Source of the DNA: an uncultured bacterium
GTDB taxonomy: Bacteria; Cyanobacteriota; Vampirovibrionia; Gastranaerophilales; Gastranaerophilaceae
Reading direction: 5' to 3'
Length of the DNA stretch: 11,210 nt
Assembly (NCBI GenBank): GCA_902772945.1
Contig: CACYCU010000102.1
Location: 1-11,210 of the forward strand
The notes under the pieces are model-generated. The model was not told the DNA's origin and made no database searches. It saw only the letters and a list, made by a program, of their open reading frames with translations. Below, piece after piece: positions 1 through 6,508 of this stretch; within the stretch, counting starts at the first letter, position 1, and each line of letters starts with the position of its first letter. The translations under genes and the position numbers were made by a program.

Positions 1-61
1 AAAACATATAAACTCCTAAATAATAAACACTAAAAGAGACCATTAGGATGCAGAAAACGAC

Positions 62-87
62 CCACTCAGTAATGAGTGGTTTTTTTT
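62..87 (+). terminator. Rho-independent terminator facing right
   Basis: A perfect 7-bp stem, CCACTCA (62-68) with TGAGTGG (73-79), closes a 4-base loop (gtaa) and is followed by eight T residues (80-87). This is a standard intrinsic terminator for rightward transcription, so it most likely ends a gene lying left of the window. Frame 1 is open from base 1 to a TAA at 31-33 and could be the last codons of that gene, but ten codons prove nothing. The T run overlaps the stop codon of rsmG, which arrives from the other side. Read leftward, the same hairpin is followed only by a broken T tract, so it would terminate rsmG less efficiently. Confidence 0.8.
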
Positions 88-679
88 ATCTGCATTTTAC
101 TACAACAAGATTTCTTGTAAAGTTTCCTTCTATAGGAAGTTCGTATGGCAAAATATCAACAACTTCTGCGTTGTATTTTTTTAGAATATCTTTTGCTTCA
201 TTGATTTCTTCTGTAACTTTTATTGATTTATATGCTATAAAATAGCCGTTCTCATTTAGTAACGGTAAGGCGTATTTTAGGATTATGCTCATTTTAGCTA
301 CTGCGCGAGAAGTTATTAAATCATATTTATTTGTTATGTTTTCGGCTCTGTCACAAATTGTGTGTAGATTTTTTATGTCTAAAGCGGATTTAATGTTTTC
401 TATAGCTGTAATTTTTTTTCGAATGCTGTCCAGTGCAAAAACTTCCAATTTTGGATAACAAATCGCTATCGGAACTGAAGGAAAGCCGCCGCCGCAGCCG
501 ATATCTAGTAAATTTTTAGCTTTTGGTGTGTATTTTTCATAAAATTTATCAAAAGAAAGACTATCAAATATATGTTTTTCCCAAAGGTATTTTTCATCAT
601 TTTTTGAAACAAGGTTGAGAATTGAGTTTTGGGTTAAAAAGATTTTTATATAATCTTCAAAATATTTTTTATCCTTCAT
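86..679 (-). CDS. rsmG: 16S rRNA (guanine(527)-N7)-methyltransferase RsmG
   Basis: RsmG (GidB) uses S-adenosylmethionine to methylate N7 of G527 in the 530 loop of 16S rRNA; in several bacteria its loss gives low-level streptomycin resistance. The 197-residue protein shows the family pattern: NLVS near residue 22, a HIFDSL segment at 36-41, the glycine-rich SAM-binding loop LLDIGCGGGFPSVPIAI at 57-73, an acidic residue ending the next strand (D84 in ALDSIRKK), SRAVA at 124-128 and a C-terminal GNFTRNLVVVK. It is slightly shorter than the usual 205-240 residues, mostly at the N terminus. The ATG lies inside the end of the upstream ATPase gene (11-bp overlap) and has an AAAAGG ribosome site about 6 bases upstream, which supports this start and translational coupling. 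Function is well supported by motifs; the exact N terminus is less sure. Confidence 0.95.
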   Translation of the reverse strand: MKDKKYFEDYIKIFLTQNSILNLVSKNDEKYLWEKHIFDSLSFDKFYEKYTPKAKNLLDIGCGGGFPSVPIAICYPKLEVFALDSIRKKITAIENIKSALDIKNLHTICDRAENITNKYDLITSRAVAKMSIILKYALPLLNENGYFIAYKSIKVTEEINEAKDILKKYNAEVVDILPYELPIEGNFTRNLVVVKCR

Positions 680-3008
680 TGTATACCTTTTTGATATCTT
701 CTATTCTCATTTCAATTTTTGCTAAATTTTCTTTAGTAAAGTTATTTTCTGCAAGTTTGTGAGCTTCTTTATAATGAGAGAGTGCATTTTTATAATCTTT
801 TCTTCTGTAATAAAAATCTCCAATTGAAATATTTGCAGATGCAATATAGAAAGGTTCGTTAAGTTCAATTGCGCATGCTTTTGCTTTTTTCAAATATTCT
901 ATAGCTTTTTGAGGATTTCGGTTTAGGTTTATTTCTGCAAGTTTTATTGTTGATGTATATATTCCGTTGTAATTTTTTGAAAGTTCATCAAGTCTCAAAC
1001 TTTCTTGAAGATATTTTATTGCAGTTTCGGTTTTTCCTTCTTCATCGTATATTGATGCCAGATTTGTGAGAGAAGATGATAAAAATTGGTTAACTTCTCT
1101 ATCTTGAGATGTTTCTACGCATTTTTTATAATATTTTACTGCGTTTTGAACATCTCCGCTTTTATCGAAATCAAGAGCGTATTTAAAGTACATTTCTGCA
1201 AGGATTGGTTTGTCGATTCCTGATATATCTGCAGGTAATGTCTTCATGTTCCATTGTCCTGTTATATTTGATAAAAGTAATTGAGATTTTACTCTCAGGT
1301 TTGTTGAAATGTCTTCTTGAAGAATTTCATTAATTAGCTTTTCTGCTTTTTCCGGTTTGAAGGTTATGTAGAAAATATTTGCAATTTCATATTTATTTTC
1401 GCAAATTTTTTCGACATCTCCTGTTGAAATATAAAATTCTACACCAAGTTCAAAATACTTTTGAGCATTAAACCAATCAGAAAGGTGTTTAAAGGCTTCT
1501 GCAAGTCGGGTATAAAGTATCGGCAAAAAAGTATAATAATCATCATCATTATTCATAGTGAGAGCTTTTTGATAGATCATTATAACTTTTCTGTATTCAA
1601 ATTTCATCTCTTCCTGTTTTGCCAGATTTATAAGTTCTATTAATCCAAGATCTTTAATCTCGTCGAGTGCTTGATGTTTTTTGTCTGTAATATCTACAAA
1701 TTTATTGATAGATGTCGCGATTTTATTCATTATAGCCATTTCATCAGCTTCTGATTCAAAGACGAATGAGATATTTTTTATTTGTTCATCTTTTTCCTGT
1801 TTTGTCGGTGCTGTGTTTTGGATTTTGGATATGATTTGTGAGGGTTGAATTATTTGAACTTCCGGTATTGATTTTAGAATCGGTTTTTTAGGTATAAATA
1901 ATTCGTGATACTCAATTTCTTTTCTCATAGTTTGGCGGGAAATCAATAAATCTCTTTCAAGAGGTTTTAAAGGCAATTGAGTTTCATAAAGAGCAACACA
2001 ATTTTTATGAATTTTTAATTCAATATTCTCTGCAATAGAATTTTCCGCTAAAATTTTGTAGTAATCTTGAAGGTATATATTTGAATCATCTTTTGTTAAA
2101 ATCAGATTTTCTGCAAAAAAATTAATTCTTTCCTCATTATATAGATTTAATGTTTCAAGGAGTTTTATATTTACCGGATGCCTTAGAATGGTTAAAAATC
2201 TGAAAAGGTGTCCGCTTACGGGATCTACAAGAGAAAGAGCTTCTCTCAAAACAAAGTCGTTAAATGAAGTTAGGCTTTTTGTAAATTCTCCAATAAAATC
2301 TCCCAGGCTGTATTTTTTGAGTTTCATTATTTTAATTGATAAAGTTGTATAAAAATAATAGCCTCTGGTATGTTTATATAATTCATCAGAGATTGGTCCG
2401 ATTTGTTTTATGTCTTCAGAACGCAAATATTTTTCAAAAATGTTTTTATCAAATGCTGAAATAGCTAATTTTTCATATTTTTGTTCAAAATCTTCATAAT
2501 TAAATTTTCTTCCGATAAGTATAGTTTTAATTTTGTAAGATTTTGATAAATGATATAAAAAGCCTAAAATATCAGGTTTGTTGTCTTTTAAAATCTGTTC
2601 AAAAGAATTTATAACTATAACAATAGGTTTGTTTATAGATTCAAAATAAGAATTTATTTTTTGTGTAAAATTTTCAGTTCTTGCTTTGGGTTGTTCGATA
2701 ATATTTTGAGCAGTTAATTTTTTAAAAGTATCAAAGAATTCAAGCAGAATATCATCTAAAATGGTTGTTTCAAAACAGTTATATTTTAAAACAACTGCAT
2801 CTTCTTTCAGAAAAGAAAGTGCGTGATTAACAACTCGGGTTTTTCCTGTACCCATAAAACCGTTAACTAAAAGCAGAGGGGAATGTATTTGAAAAAATTG
2901 ACATATTTTTTCAATTTTTCCGATATTGTTTTCAATCAGAAACTGATTTATACCAATATCCTGTTTCTGTATCATTTTTTTATCGGGTAATTCTGCTATA
3001 AATTCCAT
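669..3008 (-). CDS. P-loop ATPase with C-terminal TPR repeats (STAND-like), function unknown
   Basis: This 779-residue protein has no signal peptide and is probably cytoplasmic. The N-terminal part (about 25-340) is an AAA/STAND-type ATPase: Walker A GFMGTGKT at 50-57, a Walker B-like strand IVIVINSFEQ at about 129-138, and a further hydrophobic strand ILIGRK at 163-168. The usual Walker B aspartate position reads Asn (N134). Residues about 345-445 look like a linker rich in P, Q and K. The C-terminal part (about 450-765) is built of TPR-like helix pairs, clearest at 500-526, 606-635, 648-674, 689-713 and 726-754. The layout suggests an ATP-driven switch or scaffold whose TPR array binds a partner; the partner is unknown. 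Its 3' end overlaps rsmG by 11 bp, so the two are probably co-transcribed, though such coupling need not mean shared function. The start codon has no convincing ribosome site, and a possible promoter would put transcription start almost at the ATG. Confidence 0.85.
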   Translation of the reverse strand: MEFIAELPDKKMIQKQDIGINQFLIENNIGKIEKICQFFQIHSPLLLVNGFMGTGKTRVVNHALSFLKEDAVVLKYNCFETTILDDILLEFFDTFKKLTAQNIIEQPKARTENFTQKINSYFESINKPIVIVINSFEQILKDNKPDILGFLYHLSKSYKIKTILIGRKFNYEDFEQKYEKLAISAFDKNIFEKYLRSEDIKQIGPISDELYKHTRGYYFYTTLSIKIMKLKKYSLGDFIGEFTKSLTSFNDFVLREALSLVDPVSGHLFRFLTILRHPVNIKLLETLNLYNEERINFFAENLILTKDDSNIYLQDYYKILAENSIAENIELKIHKNCVALYETQLPLKPLERDLLISRQTMRKEIEYHELFIPKKPILKSIPEVQIIQPSQIISKIQNTAPTKQEKDEQIKNISFVFESEADEMAIMNKIATSINKFVDITDKKHQALDEIKDLGLIELINLAKQEEMKFEYRKVIMIYQKALTMNNDDDYYTFLPILYTRLAEAFKHLSDWFNAQKYFELGVEFYISTGDVEKICENKYEIANIFYITFKPEKAEKLINEILQEDISTNLRVKSQLLLSNITGQWNMKTLPADISGIDKPILAEMYFKYALDFDKSGDVQNAVKYYKKCVETSQDREVNQFLSSSLTNLASIYDEEGKTETAIKYLQESLRLDELSKNYNGIYTSTIKLAEINLNRNPQKAIEYLKKAKACAIELNEPFYIASANISIGDFYYRRKDYKNALSHYKEAHKLAENNFTKENLAKIEMRIEDIKKVYNEG

Positions 3009-3014
3009 AAAGCT

Positions 3015-3043
3015 ATCTTAATAGATTTTTAAAATTTTTGCAA
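3015..3043 (-). promoter_or_regulatory. Possible leftward promoter for the ATPase-rsmG pair
   Basis: On the reverse strand, TTGCAA (3043-3038) is followed after 17 bases by TAAGAT (3020-3015), matching the sigma-70 -35 and -10 boxes at 4 of 6 positions each. Transcription would begin near 3008, the first base of the ATPase start codon, giving a leaderless or nearly leaderless mRNA. That fits the absence of a ribosome site there. In such AT-rich DNA, matches of this quality occur by chance, so this is a tentative call. Confidence 0.3.
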
Positions 3044-3066
3044 ATATGATTTTTTTGTAGTACAAT
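3038..3066 (+). promoter_or_regulatory. Sigma-70-type promoter of the envelope operon
   Basis: TTGCAA (3038-3043, 4/6 to TTGACA) and TACAAT (3061-3066, 5/6 to TATAAT) are separated by exactly 17 bases. The predicted start is near 3073, only about 13 bases before the first ATG (3086) and right at its ribosome site, so the leader would be very short. This is the only gap in front of the 3086-9078 gene run, which supports it as the main operon promoter. I see no operator palindrome apart from TTGCAA itself. Confidence 0.6.
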
Positions 3067-3073
3067 CACGTTA

Positions 3074-3079
3074 AAGGGA
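3074..3079 (+). promoter_or_regulatory. Ribosome binding site of the 34-residue microprotein
   Basis: AAGGGA lies 6 bases upstream of the ATG at 3086. It is one of the better ribosome sites in the window. It is the main evidence that the short frame at 3086-3190 is translated, because it is too far from the next start (3192) to serve that gene directly. Confidence 0.7.
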
Positions 3080-3085
3080 ATATAT

Positions 3086-3190
3086 ATGGAATTTTTTAGA
3101 AAACATCAAAGAGCAATAGTGGCAATAATTGCAATTACATTTATAGCTTGGACTGTAGGTTTAATGTTACTGCCTCTTATGTTGAAATAA
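3086..3190 (+). CDS. 34-residue single-span membrane microprotein, SurA/PpiD-anchor-like
   Basis: A short frame encodes MEFFRKHQR, a hydrophobic stretch (about residues 10-33, containing FIAWTVG and LMLLPLML) and a final Lys. The cluster R5, K6, H7, R9 before the hydrophobic helix predicts one membrane span with the N terminus in the cytoplasm. From memory, the pattern FxRKHQ...FIxWxVG resembles the N-terminal anchors of SurA/PpiD-type membrane-bound peptidyl-prolyl isomerases, but nothing of the chaperone or isomerase domains follows. Support for translation is the AAGGGA ribosome site, the promoter directly upstream, and a TAA stop only 1 base before the ATG of the M23 peptidase, a gene without its own clear ribosome site. 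It could be a real membrane peptide, a coupling leader that drives translation of the peptidase, or an orphaned anchor. Its function is not known. Confidence 0.65.
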   Translation: MEFFRKHQRAIVAIIAITFIAWTVGLMLLPLMLK

Positions 3191-3191
3191 T

Positions 3192-4319
3192 ATGAGTAAA
3201 ATAAGCAAATTTATAAAAAATATATTTATAGTTTTTTTAGCACTGCTGATTGGGAATATCAGCATGATTGCCAGTGCTGATCAACTGAAGAATATTCAAC
3301 AGAAACAGAAGTTTACTCAAGAAAAAATTAAACATCTTAAAGTTTTGGAAAAAATGGAAAAAAACAAGCTGTATAAAAACCAGCAAAGGCTTGAAGAAGC
3401 TTCAAATAATCTGCAAAATTCAAAGAACAGATATAGCTCATTGGAAACTCAACTAGTTCAAATGGAGCGAGAATTAAATCAATCTGTATCTGAATTTAAC
3501 AGTGCAAATGCGCAAATGCGAAATAGAATTCGTCAGGTGTATAAAAATCAAAGAAAAGGTATGTTTGAGCTGATTTTTACAGCAAAAGATTTGAATTCTT
3601 TACTTGATGTAATTTATTTTGAAAGGATAGTTCTAAAAAAAGATTATGCAAGAGTGGTTGCAGTTCGTGCCAGAGCTCAAAAAATTGCGGCAATGAAAAG
3701 AGAAGTCCAACAAAGAAAAACAGAATTGGCACAATCAATACAAGACATAAATTACCAGCAAAAAAATATAAAATCTGCTATTGCGCAGAACCAAAATATG
3801 ATAAACAAGTATAAAACCGATAGAAGAACTTATGAACAAGCAGAAAGAGAGCTTGCCCGTCAATCTGCCAGTATCCAGAGTATGCTTGCAAGACAGGGCG
3901 GCAGCTCAACTGTAAAAATTTCATCAACAGGTTTTATGCGTCCGATTGGGGGTAGAATAACTTCTCCGTTTGGATGGAGAACACATCCGATATTTAATAG
4001 CAGGACTTTTCATTCCGGCGTTGATATTGCAGGGCCTAACAGAGGCAGTATAAAAGCTTCCAATTCAGGAAAGGTTATATATTCCGGATGGTATGGCGGT
4101 TACGGCAAGGTTGTAATTGTTGACCACGGAAACATTAATGGTAAACCTACTACAACTTTATATGCTCATATGTCTTCAATAAGGGTAAGTAACGGACAAA
4201 CTGTAAATAAAGGAGATGTGTTGGGGTATGAAGGTACAACAGGATATAGTACAGGACCTCATGTACATTTTGAAGTAAGAATAAACGGAAAACCAAATAA
4301 TCCGTTAAATTATATTTAA
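3192..4319 (+). CDS. Secreted coiled-coil M23 metallopeptidase (EnvC/NlpD-like)
   Basis: A 375-residue protein acting outside the cytoplasmic membrane, either as a peptidoglycan endopeptidase or as an activator of cell-wall amidases. Residues 1-29 form a signal peptide (KFIKN, then a hydrophobic core, with a likely cut after ASA). Residues about 33-235 are Q/K/E/R-rich and predicted coiled coil, interrupted near 122-150 by a FELIFTAKDLNSLLDVIYF segment typical of EnvC-like proteins. The C-terminal LytM/M23 domain (about 248-375) keeps the zinc and catalytic pattern: HSGVD (H274, D278), LYAH (H326) and HVHFE (H357, H359). Because these residues are intact, real hydrolysis is plausible, unlike E. 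coli EnvC, which is a degenerate amidase activator. The gene begins 1 base after the microprotein stop with no strong ribosome site of its own, so it is probably translationally coupled. lptD follows after 14 bases. Family is certain; the enzyme-versus-activator role is inferred. Confidence 0.92.
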   Translation: MSKISKFIKNIFIVFLALLIGNISMIASADQLKNIQQKQKFTQEKIKHLKVLEKMEKNKLYKNQQRLEEASNNLQNSKNRYSSLETQLVQMERELNQSVSEFNSANAQMRNRIRQVYKNQRKGMFELIFTAKDLNSLLDVIYFERIVLKKDYARVVAVRARAQKIAAMKREVQQRKTELAQSIQDINYQQKNIKSAIAQNQNMINKYKTDRRTYEQAERELARQSASIQSMLARQGGSSTVKISSTGFMRPIGGRITSPFGWRTHPIFNSRTFHSGVDIAGPNRGSIKASNSGKVIYSGWYGGYGKVVIVDHGNINGKPTTTLYAHMSSIRVSNGQTVNKGDVLGYEGTTGYSTGPHVHFEVRINGKPNNPLNYI

Positions 4320-4320
4320 G

Positions 4321-4326
4321 AGAAGG
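4321..4326 (+). promoter_or_regulatory. Ribosome binding site fixing a TTG start for lptD
   Basis: AGAAGG sits 7 bases before TTG at 4334-4336, immediately after the M23 stop. The codons that follow encode a textbook signal peptide (KKRIILTALILSIFSSAVIA). No in-frame ATG occurs until well past that signal peptide. This makes TTG the natural initiation codon. Confidence 0.8.
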
Positions 4327-4333
4327 CACTATT

Positions 4334-6508
4334 TTGAAAAAGAGAATAATTTTAACAGCTTTAATATTATCAATTTTTTCTTCAGCAGTAATTGCAGAAG
4401 ATGGTTTTATCACACCTGAACAGTTGGAAGACTTTTATGTTCAATTTTACGAAGCTCCGACATTTCCTATTCCTGAGGTAAAAACTAAAGGAATGTCTCA
4501 ATATCAATATGCCGGTGAGGCAGGCAGTGGCCAGAATCGTAAATTAAAAGCAACCCCAGTATTTAAAAAAACAAGAATAAAATTAACAAATTTCTTCAGA
4601 GAAAGAGAGTATAAAAGAACTCAAAAATTGCTTGAAAAAGAAAAACAAAAAGAAGCTGAAGAATTAAAAGAAGAGAATAGTTTTGTAGAACCTGTTCAAG
4701 TTGAAGACACAGCAAAAGATACCTTGGAATTAGAAGGCGGCGTTAGAGAACAGGTTACGTCAAAATCAGTTCAATTAGATGCTGATAAAATTGATTATGA
4801 CGAAAATACAATGGATATAATTGCAACAGGATCTCCTGTTTTATATTTCCCTCCGCAAGAAACCACCATAAAAGCTGAAAAAATGGTTTATAATAACAAC
4901 TCAAATCAATTAAAAGCGTATGGACATGTTGAGGTTATAAGGGGTGGAAATGTTATAAAAGGTGAATATATGCAGATAAATATGAATGAAGAGAATGCAT
5001 TCATGGATGATATTAAGACAAATGCTGCATTTATGACCGTAACGTCCAGAAAAGCCGATATGGATGGCGATAAAATAACTCTTTATGATGGAAAAATGAT
5101 TTCCGAAAATTCATATATTTTAAACTTAAGAACAAATATGGTTGGCGGAAATAATTTTAACAATATGGTTTTGAATGATGAAGAGAAGTCTTCAATAAAT
5201 GATACTACCGGTGATACTGTAATTAACGTAAAAGCAAAAGAAGTTATTGTAAATGCAAAAAAAGACCATGATACAATAACCTTTAAAAAGGCGCAAGTTC
5301 GTTATGGCGATATAAATCTGTTTAAGATAAGATCTTTAACTGCGCATACAAATAAACATCACGACTTCTTTGAAGCAAATTATCCGGAATTAGGCTCGAG
5401 AGGTATGATTGGTATGTTTGCGGGCCCGGGTTTTGTTATTGATACTCCGTTTCAAAACGGATCAACATTAAAACTTATACCATTTATTAATAATAAAGAT
5501 AAATTTGGTGTCGGAGCATTCTTTAAATATAGGAGTGCAACAAACTATACGGATTTCGGTTACGGTTCATCAAAAGATGTTTTTATTTTAAAAGGCCGAC
5601 AGGATTTGGATGATCATTTATATTTACAATACGGTGTAAATTCATACTTGGATGAGTGGTTCTTTGGGCAAGGTATTGCAAAATACAATGCAGAACTTAT
5701 TTATAGAGATCAATCTGTAGTTCCTTCAACTTTGGGTGAAAATTTAAACTTAAGGTTTAGACAACGCGCAAGTATTGGTTATATGCATGACAGTGATCAT
5801 AACAGACATGATGAACATATAAAGACAAGCAATATAGGTACGATGAGAGCTAGATATATGGGTGAATTGGCTCAGACATTGTTTAATTATGAAGATAGAG
5901 AAAATAAAAAAATCTTGACAGGATCTTTGGTATTGCAAGGTAGCGCAGCTGTATATGGTACAGGCGATACCCAATTTATAGGAAGAATCGGGCCGGTATT
6001 GCATTCTCAGTACAAATATTGGATGCAGGATTTAGGATTTTATTTATCAGCTTATCAGGATGGAACACCGTTGAGAGTGTATGATTCTTATCGTTACGGT
6101 CACGGCAGTGTTTATATAAGAGAAGCATTAAGATTATGCAAATATTTAACTGTTGCTTGGGCAGGAACTGCAAATGTTACCGGTGATGCGCCAAACGGTA
6201 AAGTTCTGCAAGAAAATGCTTTCATACTTTCAATAGGTCCGGATGATTTTAAAATAAATTTAGGATATGATTGGACTCGGCGTCAAACATATTTTTCATT
6301 TGTTATTGCCATGGATACAAAAGGTTCATCTTTGACTTTTGATAAAATGGTTATAAAAAATCCTGACAGATTATCAAAAAAAGAGGATGAAGAAGTCAAG
6401 TTAAAAGTTTTTGATAATGTAGAACCGCAAGCAGCTCCACAGCCTAAAAAAATGAAATATGCCGAAGTTATTGAAATCGAAGAGCCGGATAGGGAAAGTA
6501 TACAATGA
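4334..6508 (+). CDS. lptD: LptD/OstA-like LPS-assembly outer-membrane protein
   Basis: LptD inserts lipopolysaccharide into the outer leaflet of the outer membrane as the last step of the Lpt bridge. The 724-residue product starts with a signal peptide (about 1-21, likely cut after AVIA). A poorly conserved, K/E-rich helical region follows (about 78-115). An OstA/LptA-type beta-jellyroll lies at about 144-235, recognisable by VQLDADKIDYDENT, ATGSPVLYF, IKAEKMVYNNNSNQLKAYG and GGNVIKGEYM. More beta-rich repeats follow to about 340. Residues about 350-672 show alternating aromatic/hydrophobic strands typical of a barrel. The barrel part is only about 320 residues, clearly shorter than in E. coli LptD, and there is one cysteine (C602), so the disulfide-controlled assembly of the E. 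coli protein cannot apply. A charged tail (about 673-724) follows the last likely strand. Start is TTG; the stop overlaps the aldolase start (ATGA). Location next to lpxI-lpxB supports the LPS role; divergence leaves the exact class less sure. Confidence 0.78.
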   Translation: MKKRIILTALILSIFSSAVIAEDGFITPEQLEDFYVQFYEAPTFPIPEVKTKGMSQYQYAGEAGSGQNRKLKATPVFKKTRIKLTNFFREREYKRTQKLLEKEKQKEAEELKEENSFVEPVQVEDTAKDTLELEGGVREQVTSKSVQLDADKIDYDENTMDIIATGSPVLYFPPQETTIKAEKMVYNNNSNQLKAYGHVEVIRGGNVIKGEYMQINMNEENAFMDDIKTNAAFMTVTSRKADMDGDKITLYDGKMISENSYILNLRTNMVGGNNFNNMVLNDEEKSSINDTTGDTVINVKAKEVIVNAKKDHDTITFKKAQVRYGDINLFKIRSLTAHTNKHHDFFEANYPELGSRGMIGMFAGPGFVIDTPFQNGSTLKLIPFINNKDKFGVGAFFKYRSATNYTDFGYGSSKDVFILKGRQDLDDHLYLQYGVNSYLDEWFFGQGIAKYNAELIYRDQSVVPSTLGENLNLRFRQRASIGYMHDSDHNRHDEHIKTSNIGTMRARYMGELAQTLFNYEDRENKKILTGSLVLQGSAAVYGTGDTQFIGRIGPVLHSQYKYWMQDLGFYLSAYQDGTPLRVYDSYRYGHGSVYIREALRLCKYLTVAWAGTANVTGDAPNGKVLQENAFILSIGPDDFKINLGYDWTRRQTYFSFVIAMDTKGSSLTFDKMVIKNPDRLSKKEDEEVKLKVFDNVEPQAAPQPKKMKYAEVIEIEEPDRESIQ

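Noticed and set aside
1..33. Ten in-frame codons ending in TAA, possible tail of a rightward gene
   Set aside because: The placement before a rightward terminator is suggestive, but ten codons in AT-rich DNA give no coding evidence.
48..245. Forward open frame opposite the end of rsmG
   Set aside because: It runs through the terminator hairpin and lies antisense to conserved rsmG codons, with no ribosome site.
1535..1553. Near-palindrome AATAAT-catcatc-ATTATT, a possible hairpin
   Set aside because: A/T-only stem inside the ATPase gene, explained by codons for an Asn-Asp-Tyr run; too weak to be a terminator.
3086..3250. Microprotein as the front part of a frameshifted SurA/PpiD-like gene
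   Set aside because: The sequence right after its stop is a complete signal peptide of the M23 protein; no chaperone or isomerase remnant is present in any frame.
4150..4413. Reverse-strand open frame across the M23-lptD junction
   Set aside because: It is antisense to the conserved zinc site region and the lptD signal peptide and encodes no recognisable protein.
5750..6173. Two overlapping reverse-strand open frames within lptD
   Set aside because: They overlap each other and a conserved beta-rich coding region; they are chance frames.
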